Shown: piece by piece, positions 48,535 through 61,724 of the stretch | Position numbering within the stretch: position 1 is the first letter of the stretch | Layout of the letters: every line of letters starts with the position of its first letter | Source: Seriola aureovittata | Lineage: Eukaryota > Chordata > Actinopteri > Carangiformes > Carangidae | Assembly: GCF_021018895.1 (NCBI RefSeq) | Contig: NC_079377.1 | Location: forward strand, 15,051,501 to 15,115,500 | Direction of reading: 5' to 3' | DNA length: 64,000 bases | Program-made: the position numbers and the translations under genes | Notes under the pieces: model-generated | Databases searched by the model: none | What the model was told of the DNA's origin: nothing | The model's input: only the letters and a program-made list of their open reading frames with translations

Positions 48535-49561
48535 ATACAAATTTCAGGTAGTGTGTGTGTGTATATAACACAAATGTGTAAAGACAATGTGATTTGCTCT
48601 TGTATTTACTCAAAGAATGGGAAGCCATATTGTTACAGGTCACACTAGGACTTGCTTTAAATGATTGAGGTTAGTGAGCTTTATATTGTAAGAATGTTTG
48701 TGTTGTATATGCTTTTTATTTAAAGATGTTTTTTATATTGTGTAGTAGTGTCTATTATCTTGTAGTATTCTGACATGCCAGCAGATGCCACTAGTCAGTT
48801 GATTATAAAGCAGAAGTCCACACTCAAATGTCAGCATGAAGTTTTCTAGTGAACTCAAGAGATACAGAAAATGGTTTGTAAGACAAGAGGGTATATATTT
48901 GAAATACTGTTAAATGCAAATGGAAAGTTTGTGGTCTCAGGGATTAAAACAAAAATGTTTGGTAAAATTTCTTCATTCTGTTTAGTTGTGGCAAGACACC
49001 ATAGCTAATCAGACATACACAGAACACCAGTCCCACTGATGATAAGGCCTGCAGAACTGTCTAAGAGACTGAAGTTTCTATAAAATTGGTACAACATGGG
49101 ACCACTAACTTCAGAATTTAAACTACATAGGGAAAAATAACTTATAAAGGGAAATGTTTGTTCTAAGTCCTGTGACACAAAAGCATCTGCCTGATTGTTT
49201 TACGATTTAATGATATACATTACATAAAGCCAGGGGTTTGTGAGACCTTTAATATTATTGTCAGTAGAATGAGCATTAAGGGCCGTGTCATCCTGTTTTG
49301 TTTTCACTTCTCTACAAAGGTGAGCCGATTTTCCTGTAGTGCATGAGCGTTGAAAGGCAGCTGAAGGAGTAAATTACTCTTGCGTTGCCTTGCATCAGCT
49401 AGAGAGCAGATAAGGAGGAGCTGTAGCAGGAAAATGAAACTTTATCATGTGTTGTGAGTCATGGCTAACTGGATGTATTACATGGTTCAAAATATTGAGT
49501 AACTTTCTGTTTTACTTAGAAGACAACAAAATGAAACATCTGCCAAAGAGACAATAAAGGT
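48535..49561. other. Spacer between convergent polh and gtpbp2
   Basis: AT-rich and non-coding in every frame examined. No RNA gene or element was recognised. Alternative polh 3' ends may extend into it. Confidence 0.45.
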
Positions 49562-49567
49562 TTTATT
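49562..49567 (-). terminator. Candidate polyadenylation signal of gtpbp2
   Basis: TTTATT on the + strand is AATAAA on the gtpbp2 strand. Using it would make a 3' UTR of about 1.9 kb (49540-51485), a stretch that has no other gene. Nearer signals were not excluded. Confidence 0.35.
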
Positions 49568-51485
49568 CATGTACATCATGATACACAAATTGGATCTGTA
49601 CATAAATATTGCATTTCACCCAAATAATGATCAAAATTCAGTTAAAAGGAACACAGGTCTTAATGTGATTTCAAAAAAGTGAAGCTGCGTTGGTGTGATT
49701 AAGAAGACTGCAACGGTGAAAAAGGTGTTTGGATGAATTGTAAAATCGAGAACTTCTAGAAATCTATAAAATACTTCTCAAATGCATTAAAACAAACTTT
49801 AACCCCTGATATAACTTCATAAATGCTATAAAATATTTTGGTTGAAATGCTTTCTAAATTTTCCTATCTTTGAATGCACACAAACTGTGCACAACAAAGT
49901 GGGTGCAACAAAACAGGGCAGACATTTCAGTTGTCCTCGGTATCACTGATGTAAGTGGGACAACAATGTGTGTATAAATCACATCAACATGCAATGATAA
50001 AACAGATGGTAAGGCCAACAGCCTGAAACAGAGTAGCAATTAACATTCATTTTCAAAGTCGTCTTCTAGATATTAAAAACTGTTTCTAGTAGTAGCACCG
50101 ACTTAAGTAGATGTTCTTGTTTACTAAGTTGTAAAACTTTGGGGTATAATGGAAGGCTACTCAAACGGTAGCCCCATTAGGCACTGTGTTAAACCCCTTC
50201 AAAGTTAGTGTCATCAGTAACTTAAGTGAAGAGACGACATCAAGTACCACAAACAATTGCTTTTAAACAAAGCTGCATCAGTTGGCAGCTTCACATACTA
50301 TATAATGCATAATCAAACACATCTCTTTGGGAGAAACCCCTCACCCCCAAGTCAGCAACAGAAACATTCGCTGAAGTACTTCTGTGAGAGTGGAATGCTG
50401 TCTAATACAATATTGACACTGACCTGAGTAACTAAAGCACTTAAAAGATAGGCAGCGAGATCATTACCATCTCACTGCACTATCGTGAGGCATTATTTGT
50501 GAGTAAAAAAAAAACAAAAAAAAAAACAGAATTCTCACAGACAAATGTGACAGTTATAAGGTGATTGCCAATGTGAGTTAGCTTGGCAGGCCGACATACA
50601 AATTGAGTCAAGTTCTATCTTTGCATACCTCGCAATGCTCTCCTTTACCTTCATAAAGTGCCTGTGTCAGTAATAGTAGCTTGAAGCAAGATGGCTAAGC
50701 TTATATACGACTGACAAGATGTGTCTGAGAACCACAAATGCATCTTGTTGCTTTCTACACTTATCTCACACAATTCATTAGTAGTTACTAAGAAAAGGAT
50801 ATTGATGTAAGAGTATTCAAATATAGTGAGATCAGAGGTTTGTCGTTATTAGTCAGGCACTGTGCTGGTATCACAGACAAGCTGCTGTGAGGTGATGACA
50901 ACAATGACACTGGTGAAACAGGTAATACCTTAATGTCCAAGCATCTCATACTTGCAGCTGTTGAGTTTGTAAACAATTATCTGCCAAAGGTATATCAACA
51001 CTGGCATTTATGTTTCAGTGCAAGTGTGTGTGCATCTTTTTCGAAGTGTGTTAGGTAGTGCATTTAGGTGTAAACTGTGCAGGCAGCACTTCAACCTAGA
51101 TATTACTAGTTGCCACTTATTGATCCGTGCATTGCAACTATGTGTTCTTGACACTCAATATCACTTTGGTAGATGTTGTTTTGAATGTGTTACAGAGGTG
51201 GCTGGAGAATTTCCTCTTATTAGTGCCATGAAAAGTCACACTCTTTAAACCTCACCAGAAAACAGACTAAAATATCATCAGCTATTTAAAAGGCTGGAGA
51301 GGACAAAGGATGAAGAAGGTGACAACAAGGCTTTAGAAAAAGGTGATAACACAACAAAATCCTGTGAAAGGGGTTTACTGTGCAGGGAACGGGGGAGAGT
51401 AGCCTTTGGAGAGAGCAGGAGGGGTTTGTAAAGCACCTTGTTTTGGGGTGGGACGGTGTTTTCTGTTGTGGTTGTCTGAAAAACT

Positions 51486-54400
51486 TCAGCCTTCCTCATC
51501 CTCGCTTTGGGATGGCTGGTACTGGGCGATGGGCTGCAACTTGGTGACGTGGCCGATACCTTTGGTCACGCCCTCTCTGAAAAGCACCTTAGCTCCTACC
51601 TTAAGATATTCTGGGTGCTTGATGAACTTGAAGAGAACCACTGCTTTCTCTCCCGTCCTCAGCTCCTCCTGTGGTACAATGATGTAGCATAAGAATAAAA
51701 GAAATCTAAGAATAGTTGGACATCATCTGCTTAAGGTAACACATTGGGATATAACAAGCCCAGGTTTTAGAAATAGAGGGCAATTTTCAGACAGTTGTAG
51801 CTAAGTGGATTAACTAACCTTGCCATACACAGCTGCCACAGTGGCTGTCTGTCTCACATTGCCAATGTGCACAGTAACCTGGAAGCCCTTGTGGAAGGTC
51901 TTGGCATGGAAGAGCAGCACAATCTCAGCCTCAAACATCCAGCAGATGGTAGGATCCATCTCCGGACTCACCATCACCATACCCTGTGAGTGCAAAAACA
52001 CACACAAGACATTGTACACAAATAGATTAGAATTCAGTGTGTAACATGTTCTTTGGTTATAGTGACCTACATAATATTAAAAATATATATGTGAAGAACC
52101 TTTTTGAGTTTCTGTCTGCTACATTATGCCAACTACTGATATCTTCTACTTTCTCCATATAAATGGGTGAGCACCAAATCAGTCATTTATTTTCATGAAA
52201 ATACGAGGAACACACACTTCCTCTAAATACTGAGAGGTATAGAGGAAAAATACGAGTTAGAATAATTTTAGATAATAAATAAGTTAGTTAAATTTGGCAC
52301 AAACATAAAGTGACTAACCTTGCGTAGTAGTGATCGGTCGAAGTTTCCCAAGGCGAGTGTGGCAGCCTGGCCGGCCCTGAGTACCCTGCATGCCGAGCGG
52401 TTTCTTTGGATGCTCCCGATGGTCAACTTGTGGAACTGGCCCGAGTCTGTGGGCCCTACTACAAGATGATCTCCCTCACGGCAAATACCACTGCACAATC
52501 AAAGAGAATAGTGACTCAGAGAGAGTCCATGCTAAACAAAAACAAAAAAACACAAGCTGAATGGAAGAACATGAAGTAAGCATTTAAACACACTGACCTG
52601 TACAGAGTACCTCCCACCACAGTCCCCACCTCTGGCACTGTGTAGATCTCATCCACCTGTAATAGGATGTACACTGCTGTCAAACACAGCGTCAAAAGAC
52701 TTTATATATTTATGCTGCATGAGGAAGAATGTGACGTGCCTAAAACACGCTTCATCTCAGGCCTACCTGAAACTCAGTTAGCTGTTGCATAAGCTCCTCC
52801 TGCTCTTTGCTGTTGCTAAGAGGAGGGATGATGTTGAAGAAGACCTTGAGCAAGTCTAGACTCTCTCCAGACACACTGGACAGGGTGAAGATGGGTGTGA
52901 TGCTACCAGGGAGAGCACAAACACATAATCAGGACACGCAAACACACACAGACATATCACACATCATCAGCTAGTTTCTGCCCTGTCCTGTTACAACAGA
53001 ACTAACTACACAACATTACACTACAACATTAAATAGAATCAGGTTCATAAACTCATTTACTTATGTATATGTAATTATTTCATACTTGGGTGACTGGGCG
53101 AACTGTTGTGCTGCTGTGACGGCGTCGTCCGTACTGCTTACAACCATGGGCACCTTGTTGCAGCCCGGCTGTTTCAAGACACGCTCCAACTGCCGCACTG
53201 TGCGCTCCACAGTGGCCCGTGTACACAGGTCCACCTTACTGATGACGATGAAGATGGGCACCTTCAGGGCCATGGCCAACCCAAGATGCTCCCGTGTCGT
53301 TCCAGCTGGATATGGGTGAGAAGGAAAGGATGTCAGTTACATATCAGTTACATCGTGCCTTGAACTGCTTCACATGAAAAGCTTTCACATGCAAGCACAA
53401 AAAGGCCATGTTTGTTTGATGTATTCAATATGATGCTCCTATCCAGAGAAATTTGCATTAAATAAGCAAGAAGGGATAAAGTCACTTCCTTAAACAAACA
53501 TTGGCAGAGTGCACAGTATTGATGCACAAAGTAATGCCTTCAAACCTCCAATGTTTATTTGATGTTTATGGAAATAACATGACTAGACAGTGCTTCATAT
53601 GATACTCAGGATATCAAATACAATACTGAGTCAGAGGCAGAGAAAGAAACCTTGTGTACAAACACAATGGCAGTCCTCAGTTCACAGTTGGAAGGACAGT
53701 TGTGACCTAAGATAACATTGCTTATCTTTAAGCCGTGACCTAATGTCAGTCTGAAGGTCAAGAAACCACGTAAGCGAACTGATAAGGCCAGGTAGAATTT
53801 CCCATGACGTATGAATATTATGGCATCAGAGGAAGTAGATAGGATAGCAGGGTAGGAAATATTCAACCACATACAGTAATTATATCACTGATGCTTAGGC
53901 TATCCAGAATGCCAAGTAAGACCCACTCTAAACCGGGTGATCTCATACATGCCTGGTGGATCATGTTTCTTTGTAAACAGAGCCAGCACGTGAGAAAAAG
54001 CAATATATATGTATAGTAAATTATGTCTCAGATATAGGATATAGGTCTCCAATAAGCCTACATAATCAGGGGGTTCAAGGGTACTGACCCATAACACATT
54101 TACAGAGACTCAAAATACCCTGACCCCTTGTCAGCTGAGCTGCAGATCGTTTTGCCAGTTGTGTTCTTTTCTATGCATCCAAAGTAACAGTGCAAATGAA
54201 AATTCAAAGTTCCTCGTCCTGTGTAAATAATGATGAGTGAAGAGGAAGTGTCAAAAATATTTAATGTATTACAGAATGGTACGAGAAGATTCCCTCCCCC
54301 TGGGGTTTTTGGCTTGTCACAGATACAACCCAAGACGAGGCCTATGCATTACACAGATCCATTACTCTGTTTCATAATTAAAGCTGGAGCTCTTCGGGTT

Positions 54401-54665
54401 GCAGACGCTATGTCCCCTTTCTGTCTGCTGCGTAGCTATGGTGGTCCTCATTCTTGACCCCATTTCCCCCAGCACGCCCCACTTTAGAACAGACAACCAC
54501 AAGCACAGCAATGACTACAGTACGAGTACAGAGAATCACACATAAATCAATATGAATTAAAGAGTATTACGCTGTAGTCTTTAAAAGATGTGTAGCATTG
54601 CAGGTTGTGCTTCATTCTCAGACTTCAGATTGTAGCGTCTTTGAAACCTATTTTCAAATAACCCC

Positions 54666-54714
<49 letters not shown>

Positions 54715-57700
54715 TACTTTAATGACCAGTTTTCACAGCAGTGGGTGTAATTTTCTTTTGGAGGTAGCCAATACTACTAAATGATTATGAAACAAAATAC
54801 TTCTTTTTTATTGAAGTCAAAGGTACCCTAACAACAGATTGGTCTTTCTTCACATGCCTGAAAACAGTAAAAACAAACCAGTCATAGCAGTTTCAAAAAC
54901 CTTTTAATTATATTTTGGCTGTGCCTTGAATTTTCTTAAACCTTCTGCTGCTTGTTTATCTACTAAGTCAAATACTGGCAGAAATCATCACTTATGTTTC
55001 CTTGTTAATAATTTGGCTGTTTGTAGTGGTGAGGAAAACTCAACACTTGAAGATAACATTGTTTAGAAATAAAAGTTTTCTACCAAACTCCCAAACACAG
55101 GACCTGGGTTTCAGTGATGTGTGTTTTCAAAATGACTTACAAAAGAACTAGGAGCTATACATTAACAGCAGCTGATTTTAGTTTGCCTAATTTTTCTTCC
55201 ACATGCCTCCTTGCCATTTCCAAAAGGAAAGCAAAGCTATAGATTTCCTCATAATATGATGTTATTTACACCTACTACTTTCAAAAATGCAGCAAAAACA
55301 GATACTCTTTAGAGAAGGTCACAAGGTTTTATCAGGGGGGGTTTATCTGGGCCTACCCGCTTGCTGTCAAAACCCCTCCTCCTCCCAGTCATCTGACAGG
55401 GTTAACAGCTGTGTTGATATGTCAGGATGGCCGAGCGGTCTAAGGCGCTGCGTTCAGGTCGCAGTCTCCTCTGGAGGCGTGGGTTCGAATCCCACTTCTG
55501 ACAGAAGTTTTTTTTTTTTTTTTTTTTACTATAATCCTACAAACTAAAGACAATTTTGTTCTTCTTTCACAGGAACAAAAGTAATCAAACAATATATCTT
55601 CACAAGCAAAGAACTGCCCAGCCTGTCCCACCAGTTTAAACAGCTCAGGTTTCAATGTATGTCATTCCTTGATCTCAGTATTGTTGTACAAGCTTCTCGC
55701 ACTCTGTCTCGCCACCAGAGCACGAGGTAAACACAGTGTGGTTTCCTGCTACAAGGATCTTCTTGTAGCAGGAAACACAAAAACTTGAAACGTGAGTGGA
55801 ATGCAGTCTAAATTGATCTGCTTCATTTAAAAAAAAAAAAAAGAAATCAGCCTATTTCATCTCAGAAATCAACAGGCCTTACTTAATTATGCAAAGATTA
55901 AAGTCTGCAAGTATTTGGGGCATAACTTCAGGTGGATGTCCTTTCTGCAAAGTTAGCAGTGCTGACATACACAGTAGCTCACTTACCCATGTGCAGGTGT
56001 CGGGTTTTCCAAATCTGCACGAGATCAACCGCAGAACTACCTCTAGTGGGTCAGAGGACTCTGATATGAATGGATGGTATTTGAGATATTTTGAGACAAG
56101 TAGTGGCAGGCAGGATTGAGGGGGAGGGGGGTAAAGCGGCTGTGGTTGGGAGGGTGGTGTGTTACATAAGCTCAGATATCACGTTTGCTACCCCAAAGCT
56201 GGTCAAGCTTACTACTACAGTCTGGAGGTGTGGTGTACACAAACATAGGCTTGCTGTCAGACTGGCCCTGCAAGTCTATAACAAGCCATTGTCCCTGTGA
56301 CAGAGCTACTTTCAATTTCTCTTATCGGAACAGTCAAGTGGGTGGCTGGAAAAAGTACACATAGAGACACGAGTACATTTTAACTGACCTACAATGTTGT
56401 GCAACTTCTTATCAAATAAGCAGAAAATTTAATTAATCAATCAATCAATCAATACTCACCAATGCCAGTATTTGCGCTCACGACCAGCATAGCGAAATCT
56501 GGACAGTAGCTGGTGAGGCCAAAGATGGTGGTCTTTAGGTACTTGTGGTGACCCGCCAGATCAATGAATGTGATCATTTTAGAGGCACTCTCGCAAATCT
56601 CCTCTGCTGTTCGAGACTCGCTATAATTCACAACCTAAAAGAAAAGCAACAGCAACATATTCCTCAGTTATTACTTTGAAAGTATAGGTCAGGCGAGATA
56701 ACAGTTACAAGTCACTTGCAGATGCAGTAGTTAAATGAATAATACATTGCGGCATTAACATTACATTGTGCGAAATTTTCTTTCCTCTTTACATCATTAC
56801 GAAAAACCATATTTTTTGGTCTCATCTATTGGAACATCTCGATAAGGAAACAGTGTGATAATAAACATAACATAATTTATTAACTTATACTGATATTTTT
56901 GACAAAATATTAAAGAGTATATAACTAGTGTACACATCTTCACTGGAGTTGGATCTTTTCTCACCTCTCCTTTACTGTTGAAGCCAAGGATCTCAAAGCT
57001 GATGCTTGAAGTGCGTCCAGTCTGGATCTCATGAAGATGTCTGAAGAGGTTGAGCCGCGCTCTTCCACGTCCATTGTCCAGCTCACCCTGTGTCAAAACA
57101 CCCAACAGAGTGGACTTGCCTGAGTCCACATTACCCAGTACAGCTACTCGCAAGTCCAAGAACTGTGGGAAAAATACCATGGGAAAAAATGAATTTAAAA
57201 AAAGGCTGAGAATTTAAAAATGAACAGATCAGCAGCAAAAGAACAACAGCCAAAAAGCAGCATGCCTTCAGAGTAGCCTCACTCACCTGCTGGTCATCTG
57301 GCACCTTGCGAATGAGAACTTCAGCAATCTTACGAGGCTCATCAGAGTCATAGTCAACCTCTCGCTCTCGAAGAACAGTGATGTCAGCTCCAACTCTGTC
57401 AAAAAAAGCAAAGGAAAAAAAAAAAAAAGTGTGGTATTTAAATTGTGTAATTACAAAATTTCCACTTATGCATTCTAAAGACTGACATTTTTTGTTTACC
57501 ATTACTTTGGTTAGGCTTAAGGGGGAATAGCTGACTGTAAAACTGGGATAATAGATGTAATGTCTAAATAAAAAGTAAATAATGACACTTTCTGCACTTA
57601 CTTCTCTGCAAGCCTATGGAGTGTCTTCAGTGATGCCCTCATATCTTCCTCTGATAGTCCCACCAGCATGCCATTATCCTCCACACCTATTTGATAGACA

Positions 57701-59674
57701 GCTTCGCCTCGGCCCTCCTGCAGTCTCCATTTCATTTGTGTTGCCAGGTGCTCAAAGCGGTATTGCGTGGGGTTCACCAGCTTCAGCTGTGGGAGGGAGA
57801 GACTTTAGACATCAGTGATGAACTTAAACCTTGATCATGGACAGTTAAATGGGTCTAGTCAATGGTAAATAAATAATTCTGATGTAAATAAGTAGCATTT
57901 TAGGGGATTACTTTAGAACTGAGGCAATAAATATCTTCTATACAGGCTATGTTGATATGGTGTGGGAAGCAGCTGTTCACAGACTAAAAAAGCTCCTGCT
58001 AATCCAATGGAGTGTTGGTTTTCCATCGGAGACCATGTGAGACTGCACTTAAAAATTCTGACATATTACCTATATATTACTGGAAGCTTATGTTAATGAT
58101 GATTGGCCTAGAGAGGCGTTGTTATATTAAAGCAACTAGTTCATTCTGAAGGAAACCAAAATATCCTTTGAACACAACAAGGTCCTTTACATGACATGGC
58201 AGCTAATTTGCTTACCTTGTACTCTATATTTCCCTCTTCAGCCTAAGAGACAAGGAGAGAAACAAAGAGAGACAGACAGACACAGAACAGAAACAACAGC
58301 TGTCAGACTACAGAGAAGTGAAACAACAAGCTATTGATTTGTTAAAAGACACAAAGAAAGGCAATCTGACTGAATGAGCAGTCAGTGCACTACTGTGAAT
58401 AGGTAGTCACTGCGAGCTATACAAACCAACTAACTGCTTTACTTGCCTTAATACATAGCCACTTAATGTGATATAAGACAAAATAAATTTGTGTGGAGGA
58501 GTCAATATATATTTAAAGTTAACTAGTCACTACTCCTACAAGTGTGACAGATATCTCAAATGTATACAAACAGTTATCATCACTAAAAGAGAGTGGAGCT
58601 GGTTATATGCTAGAGATCATCTAAAACAACAACTGAAGCCATGGGATATGTTGAGACTTGTCCAGTAACAGGGCAGGAGTTTTTGACCGTGGTGATTATT
58701 GCTAATGAACTTGCATTAACCTGTATTATTGTTAAAAACACAATTCAATCCTGAACCTAAACGGTTTTTATTTGGCTGAGGGTTAAGTTCATTAGCTTGA
58801 GGTCAACACAGTTCGTTCCTTGGCGTTTCCAAAAAAAATAATGGTCACATTAACTTAGTTAAGTTTCAGTTTAGGCAACAACTGTAAAAAAAAAAAAAAA
58901 GAACAAACAAAAAACATAAAAGAAAAAAAAAGAACTAACAAAAAACATAAAAAAACCCCAAATTATCAAAGTAATCTTTCGTTACAGTGTAAAAAACAGT
59001 CCTTCGCTGAGTATATGTCAGAGACTGTAATAACATTAGCTAGATGGGTTGACCGAGGATACCCCCGCCCCCTGCTAGATATTTACAAACACAGCTGTTC
59101 CTCTTCTGCTAGCTAGTAAAACACCAGCCAGCTATAGCAAGCAGCTTTTCACTGAACACACATTGGCTTGGTGTTGTTAAAACTACTGTGAAAACTGTTA
59201 ATTTAACATCAAATGTTAGATTGCTAATGTTAGCCGAACGTAAGCATCTCATTCATTTTCCGCTGTGTTTCCCGACTAGCTACGTGTCACTGCAAGTTCA
59301 AATAGGAGTCAGGCTCACTCCGACGACAGGAAATGCTACGACATCTACGTTATTACTAACACATCACAACATGCATACAAACACCAATTTAAGTTAGCAT
59401 TGTTATTAGCGAACATTGCTTTGGGTCGTAAATAATGCTGCGCTAGCGGAAATTGTGCGCGTATTTTCTTCCTTACCTCTGGAGGTAGATATGGGGTGTT
59501 ATTGCTTGGTTTGAAGGTGCGAGAGAATCGAGCTTTTGATTTCTTGTTTTTAGCACCAGCTTTTTTGGGAGCTACGCCATGGCCATTTCCCGGCTTGACG
59601 TTAGAGGCGACACCTGGAGATCCAGAGCCGTGTCCATTTCCTGAGCCGAATAAGTCCGATACCCGCGCATCCAT
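51486..59674 (-). CDS. gtpbp2: GTP-binding protein 2 (translational GTPase of the GTPBP1/2 family)
   Basis: Twelve exons in transcript order: 59674-59477, 58242-58216, 57786-57602, 57395-57287, 57162-56965, 56634-56460, 53305-53086, 52902-52767, 52656-52598, 52490-52319, 51983-51819, 51668-51486; 608 aa (human 602), every phase consistent. It is a cytoplasmic GTPase related to elongation factors; GTPBP2 acts with PELO in rescuing stalled ribosomes in mammals. The basic, Gly-rich N-terminus begins [11 protein letters not shown]1 is GNVDSGKST (183-191), G3 is DLAGH (264-268) and G4 is SKVD (320-323). Other family blocks are [32 protein letters not shown] and [17 protein letters not shown]. The C-terminus ends in QSEDEEG. 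The 27-base second exon (AEEGNIEYK) is conserved in human. The intron between the sixth and seventh exons (53306-56459) holds a tRNA gene. Confidence 0.97.
54670..54708. repeat. (TA)n microsatellite
   Basis: About 19 TA units in the large intron of gtpbp2. Confidence 0.95.
55421..55503 (+). tRNA. tRNA-Leu (anticodon CAG)
   Basis: An 83-base class II tRNA. The acceptor strands GTCAGGA and TCTGACA pair with one wobble, followed by a discriminator A. The A box is TGGCCGAGCGG and the B box is GGTTCGAATCC. The anticodon loop TTCAGGT lies between paired TGCGT/GCGCA-type strands and gives anticodon CAG. The long variable arm CTCCTCTGGAGG is typical of leucine tRNAs. A T-run starting at 55507 is an efficient pol III terminator. 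No intron and no encoded CCA, as in vertebrates. It is transcribed opposite to the host gene gtpbp2. Confidence 0.96.
55741..55776. repeat. Perfect inverted repeat (15-bp stem, 6-base loop)
   Basis: GTTTCCTGCTACAAG and CTTGTAGCAGGAAAC are exact reverse complements around GATCTT. The stem can extend by about three pairs (TGT/ACA) with one bulged G. It lies in the gtpbp2 intron about 240 bases after the tRNA. It could be a short hairpin RNA, a MITE-like end or a chance palindrome. Confidence 0.85.
56436..56453. repeat. Short (TCAA)n repeat at a gtpbp2 splice donor
   Basis: Four TCAA units ending one base before the rc donor ACTCAC (56454-56459), i.e. immediately downstream of the exon on the gene strand. 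Confidence 0.8.
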
Positions 59675-61724
59675 CAGCTACTTTGGGACCTAAGTTGTTA
59701 GCTTACCACTACCTGGATAAATATGATGCTATGTCGCTCAAATGTATCCTGACATAGGTCAGCAGGTGTTTGCATTTGAGTGTAATTGCCTGCCAGTGGT
59801 AGCTTACGGCCCCCTAAAGTAAAACCAAAGCACCGACCACCCCCAAACTCTTCAAACCGAACAATAACAGCACCGTCCGAGGCTATCGCTTTGAGTTGAC
59901 AGCGTGCTTACGTCACAACCCTAGACGTCACAAAGGATGTGCTTGATTTAAACAGCCGTAGAGCGTAAGCGGGCGGTTCTCTTTGCTTTCTGGCTTCCGC
60001 GAGATTGTATGTAGGTTTAAATACCGCCCGCCTAGCCACCTAGGTTATAACAGCGTACACACAGATACAGTTTTGCAGTGCTTTCCCTCAGTTGGAAAAG
60101 GAAATAATTACATGCTTGTTTACAAAGACTTTAGAAAGCTTATCGTTCACAAAATCTGATGCAACAAGGCGAAAAATAAATCACCGACATTTAGATCCTT
60201 GAATAGAATTTGACCTATACGGTAGTATTTAGAGGCTTTAAAGGAGAATACTTCTTCAATTGTATACTCATATTCAGCAATGTGTTATAATAAAAAAAAT
60301 CATTAATAGCCACAAATGATACCTGGCGTATTATAAGGTTTTGCTTCATTATTTCGCCATTAAGACATTGCAACCAGTTTGATGTGGCTTTCTTTAAAGT
60401 ATTCATTGCATCTTTAAAGACTGAAGTTATTATTCCTTAGTATTGAGTTTATATTGGCTTTTCCAACAATAGGCCTATGCCTCTACCTAATCTCTTATAC
60501 AGCATTACAGTAAAGTATTAGCCCATGGAATTCCCACAAAAACACATAACAAATATTTGGTTATGCCAGAACATAATTTTTTTCACTTCACAAAAACAAC
60601 CAACTAAACAGAATTCTGAGTAGTGCAATGTATTGACCACAGCTAGGGGACAAGAGTGCCATCAGGTGTTTGATTGTAAATATGACTCCTATACGGGTCG
60701 AAACTTTTTGGGGCTACTTGAGAGGACATGAAGGGTTGCATTGCAAAATTGTCCATAGTTTTTGACACCATTTGAAAGTGGGTCTCACTCCATTAGTCTG
60801 TTAAACCATTTCCTAACTGTGCAGACTTTTTGAAAATGTTACTTAGACTAAGTTTGGTTCCATTTTATTATGCAAATGTTTATTCAAGACTCTTTGTTTT
60901 GCAAATGTGTTAAAGTCAGATCTAAGCTAGATTTCAAGGGGAAACAGTTGTCACCAGCAAACTTCATTCCATTACATTTGCTCCTCGTGTTATTCACATA
61001 TGTGTCGTTAATGGTGGTATCATTCTTATGCTCTTCAGGTTCAAGTAGTGTACTTCCCAACATCCTGTACAGAGGGATTTCTTGTAATCTGTATAAACCT
61101 GGGCTTGTTTATTTTTAAATCTTTATGTCTGCAATTTTCTAATTTTTCTATTTAAATTATTTAGTTTGACATATATTTTATCTCAAGCCCTTAGAGTGAC
61201 ATGAAAGGATCATCAGAGCTGAATGTAAGTCAGCACAACATTTTCCAGTTATTTTAGATTAGTTGCACTTTTACACAAAACGATCTATAGATTATATTTG
61301 TAGTTACATAAAATATGTTGGAAGTTATTACACTGCTTATTCCACAGGACTTTTTAGTCTGTCCAAAAATATGCGACTCACTCAAAGACCTGTTGAAAGA
61401 ACACCATGTTGTGTTTGTACACATGAAGTTTACAGAGCTCAAGACACAGCTCACATGAACTGTGACTGCTTGTTCCCGCAGAGAGACTAAGATTTGAGTA
61501 GTTAAAAAAAAAGAAAAGTCAGTCAACTCCCTTGTGGGGAAATGAATAGTTCCAGAAAGAGACTCAACACTGATTGGCCAGCCGACCTCTGATGCAGGGG
61601 CTCAGCCCATTCAGTCCTGGCTGAGTGTTTTGGGATTTTTACAGCCTTAAGTTCCATCAAACGTCCACATTCACATCCACACGAACACACACAACACTCC
61701 CTTGGTTCTACTCTTTTGGCCAGC
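59675..61724. other. Intergenic region between divergent gtpbp2 and otor
   Basis: The first 300-400 bases (to about 60060) are richer in GC and should hold the gtpbp2 promoter and 5' UTR. The rest is AT-rich with no recognised gene. A reverse CCAAT box (ATTGG, 61573-61577) lies about 150 bases before the otor start. No TATA box was found for otor. Confidence 0.45.

Larger units (their letters stand above)
53306..56459. other. Large gtpbp2 intron
   Basis: A 3.15-kb intron, by far the longest of the gene. It contains an (AT)n microsatellite (54670-54708), tRNA-Leu (55421-55503), a perfect hairpin (55741-55776), an A-run near 55830 and a TCAA repeat (56436-56453) next to the donor of exon six. 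No protein-coding exon on either strand was convincing. Confidence 0.6.
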
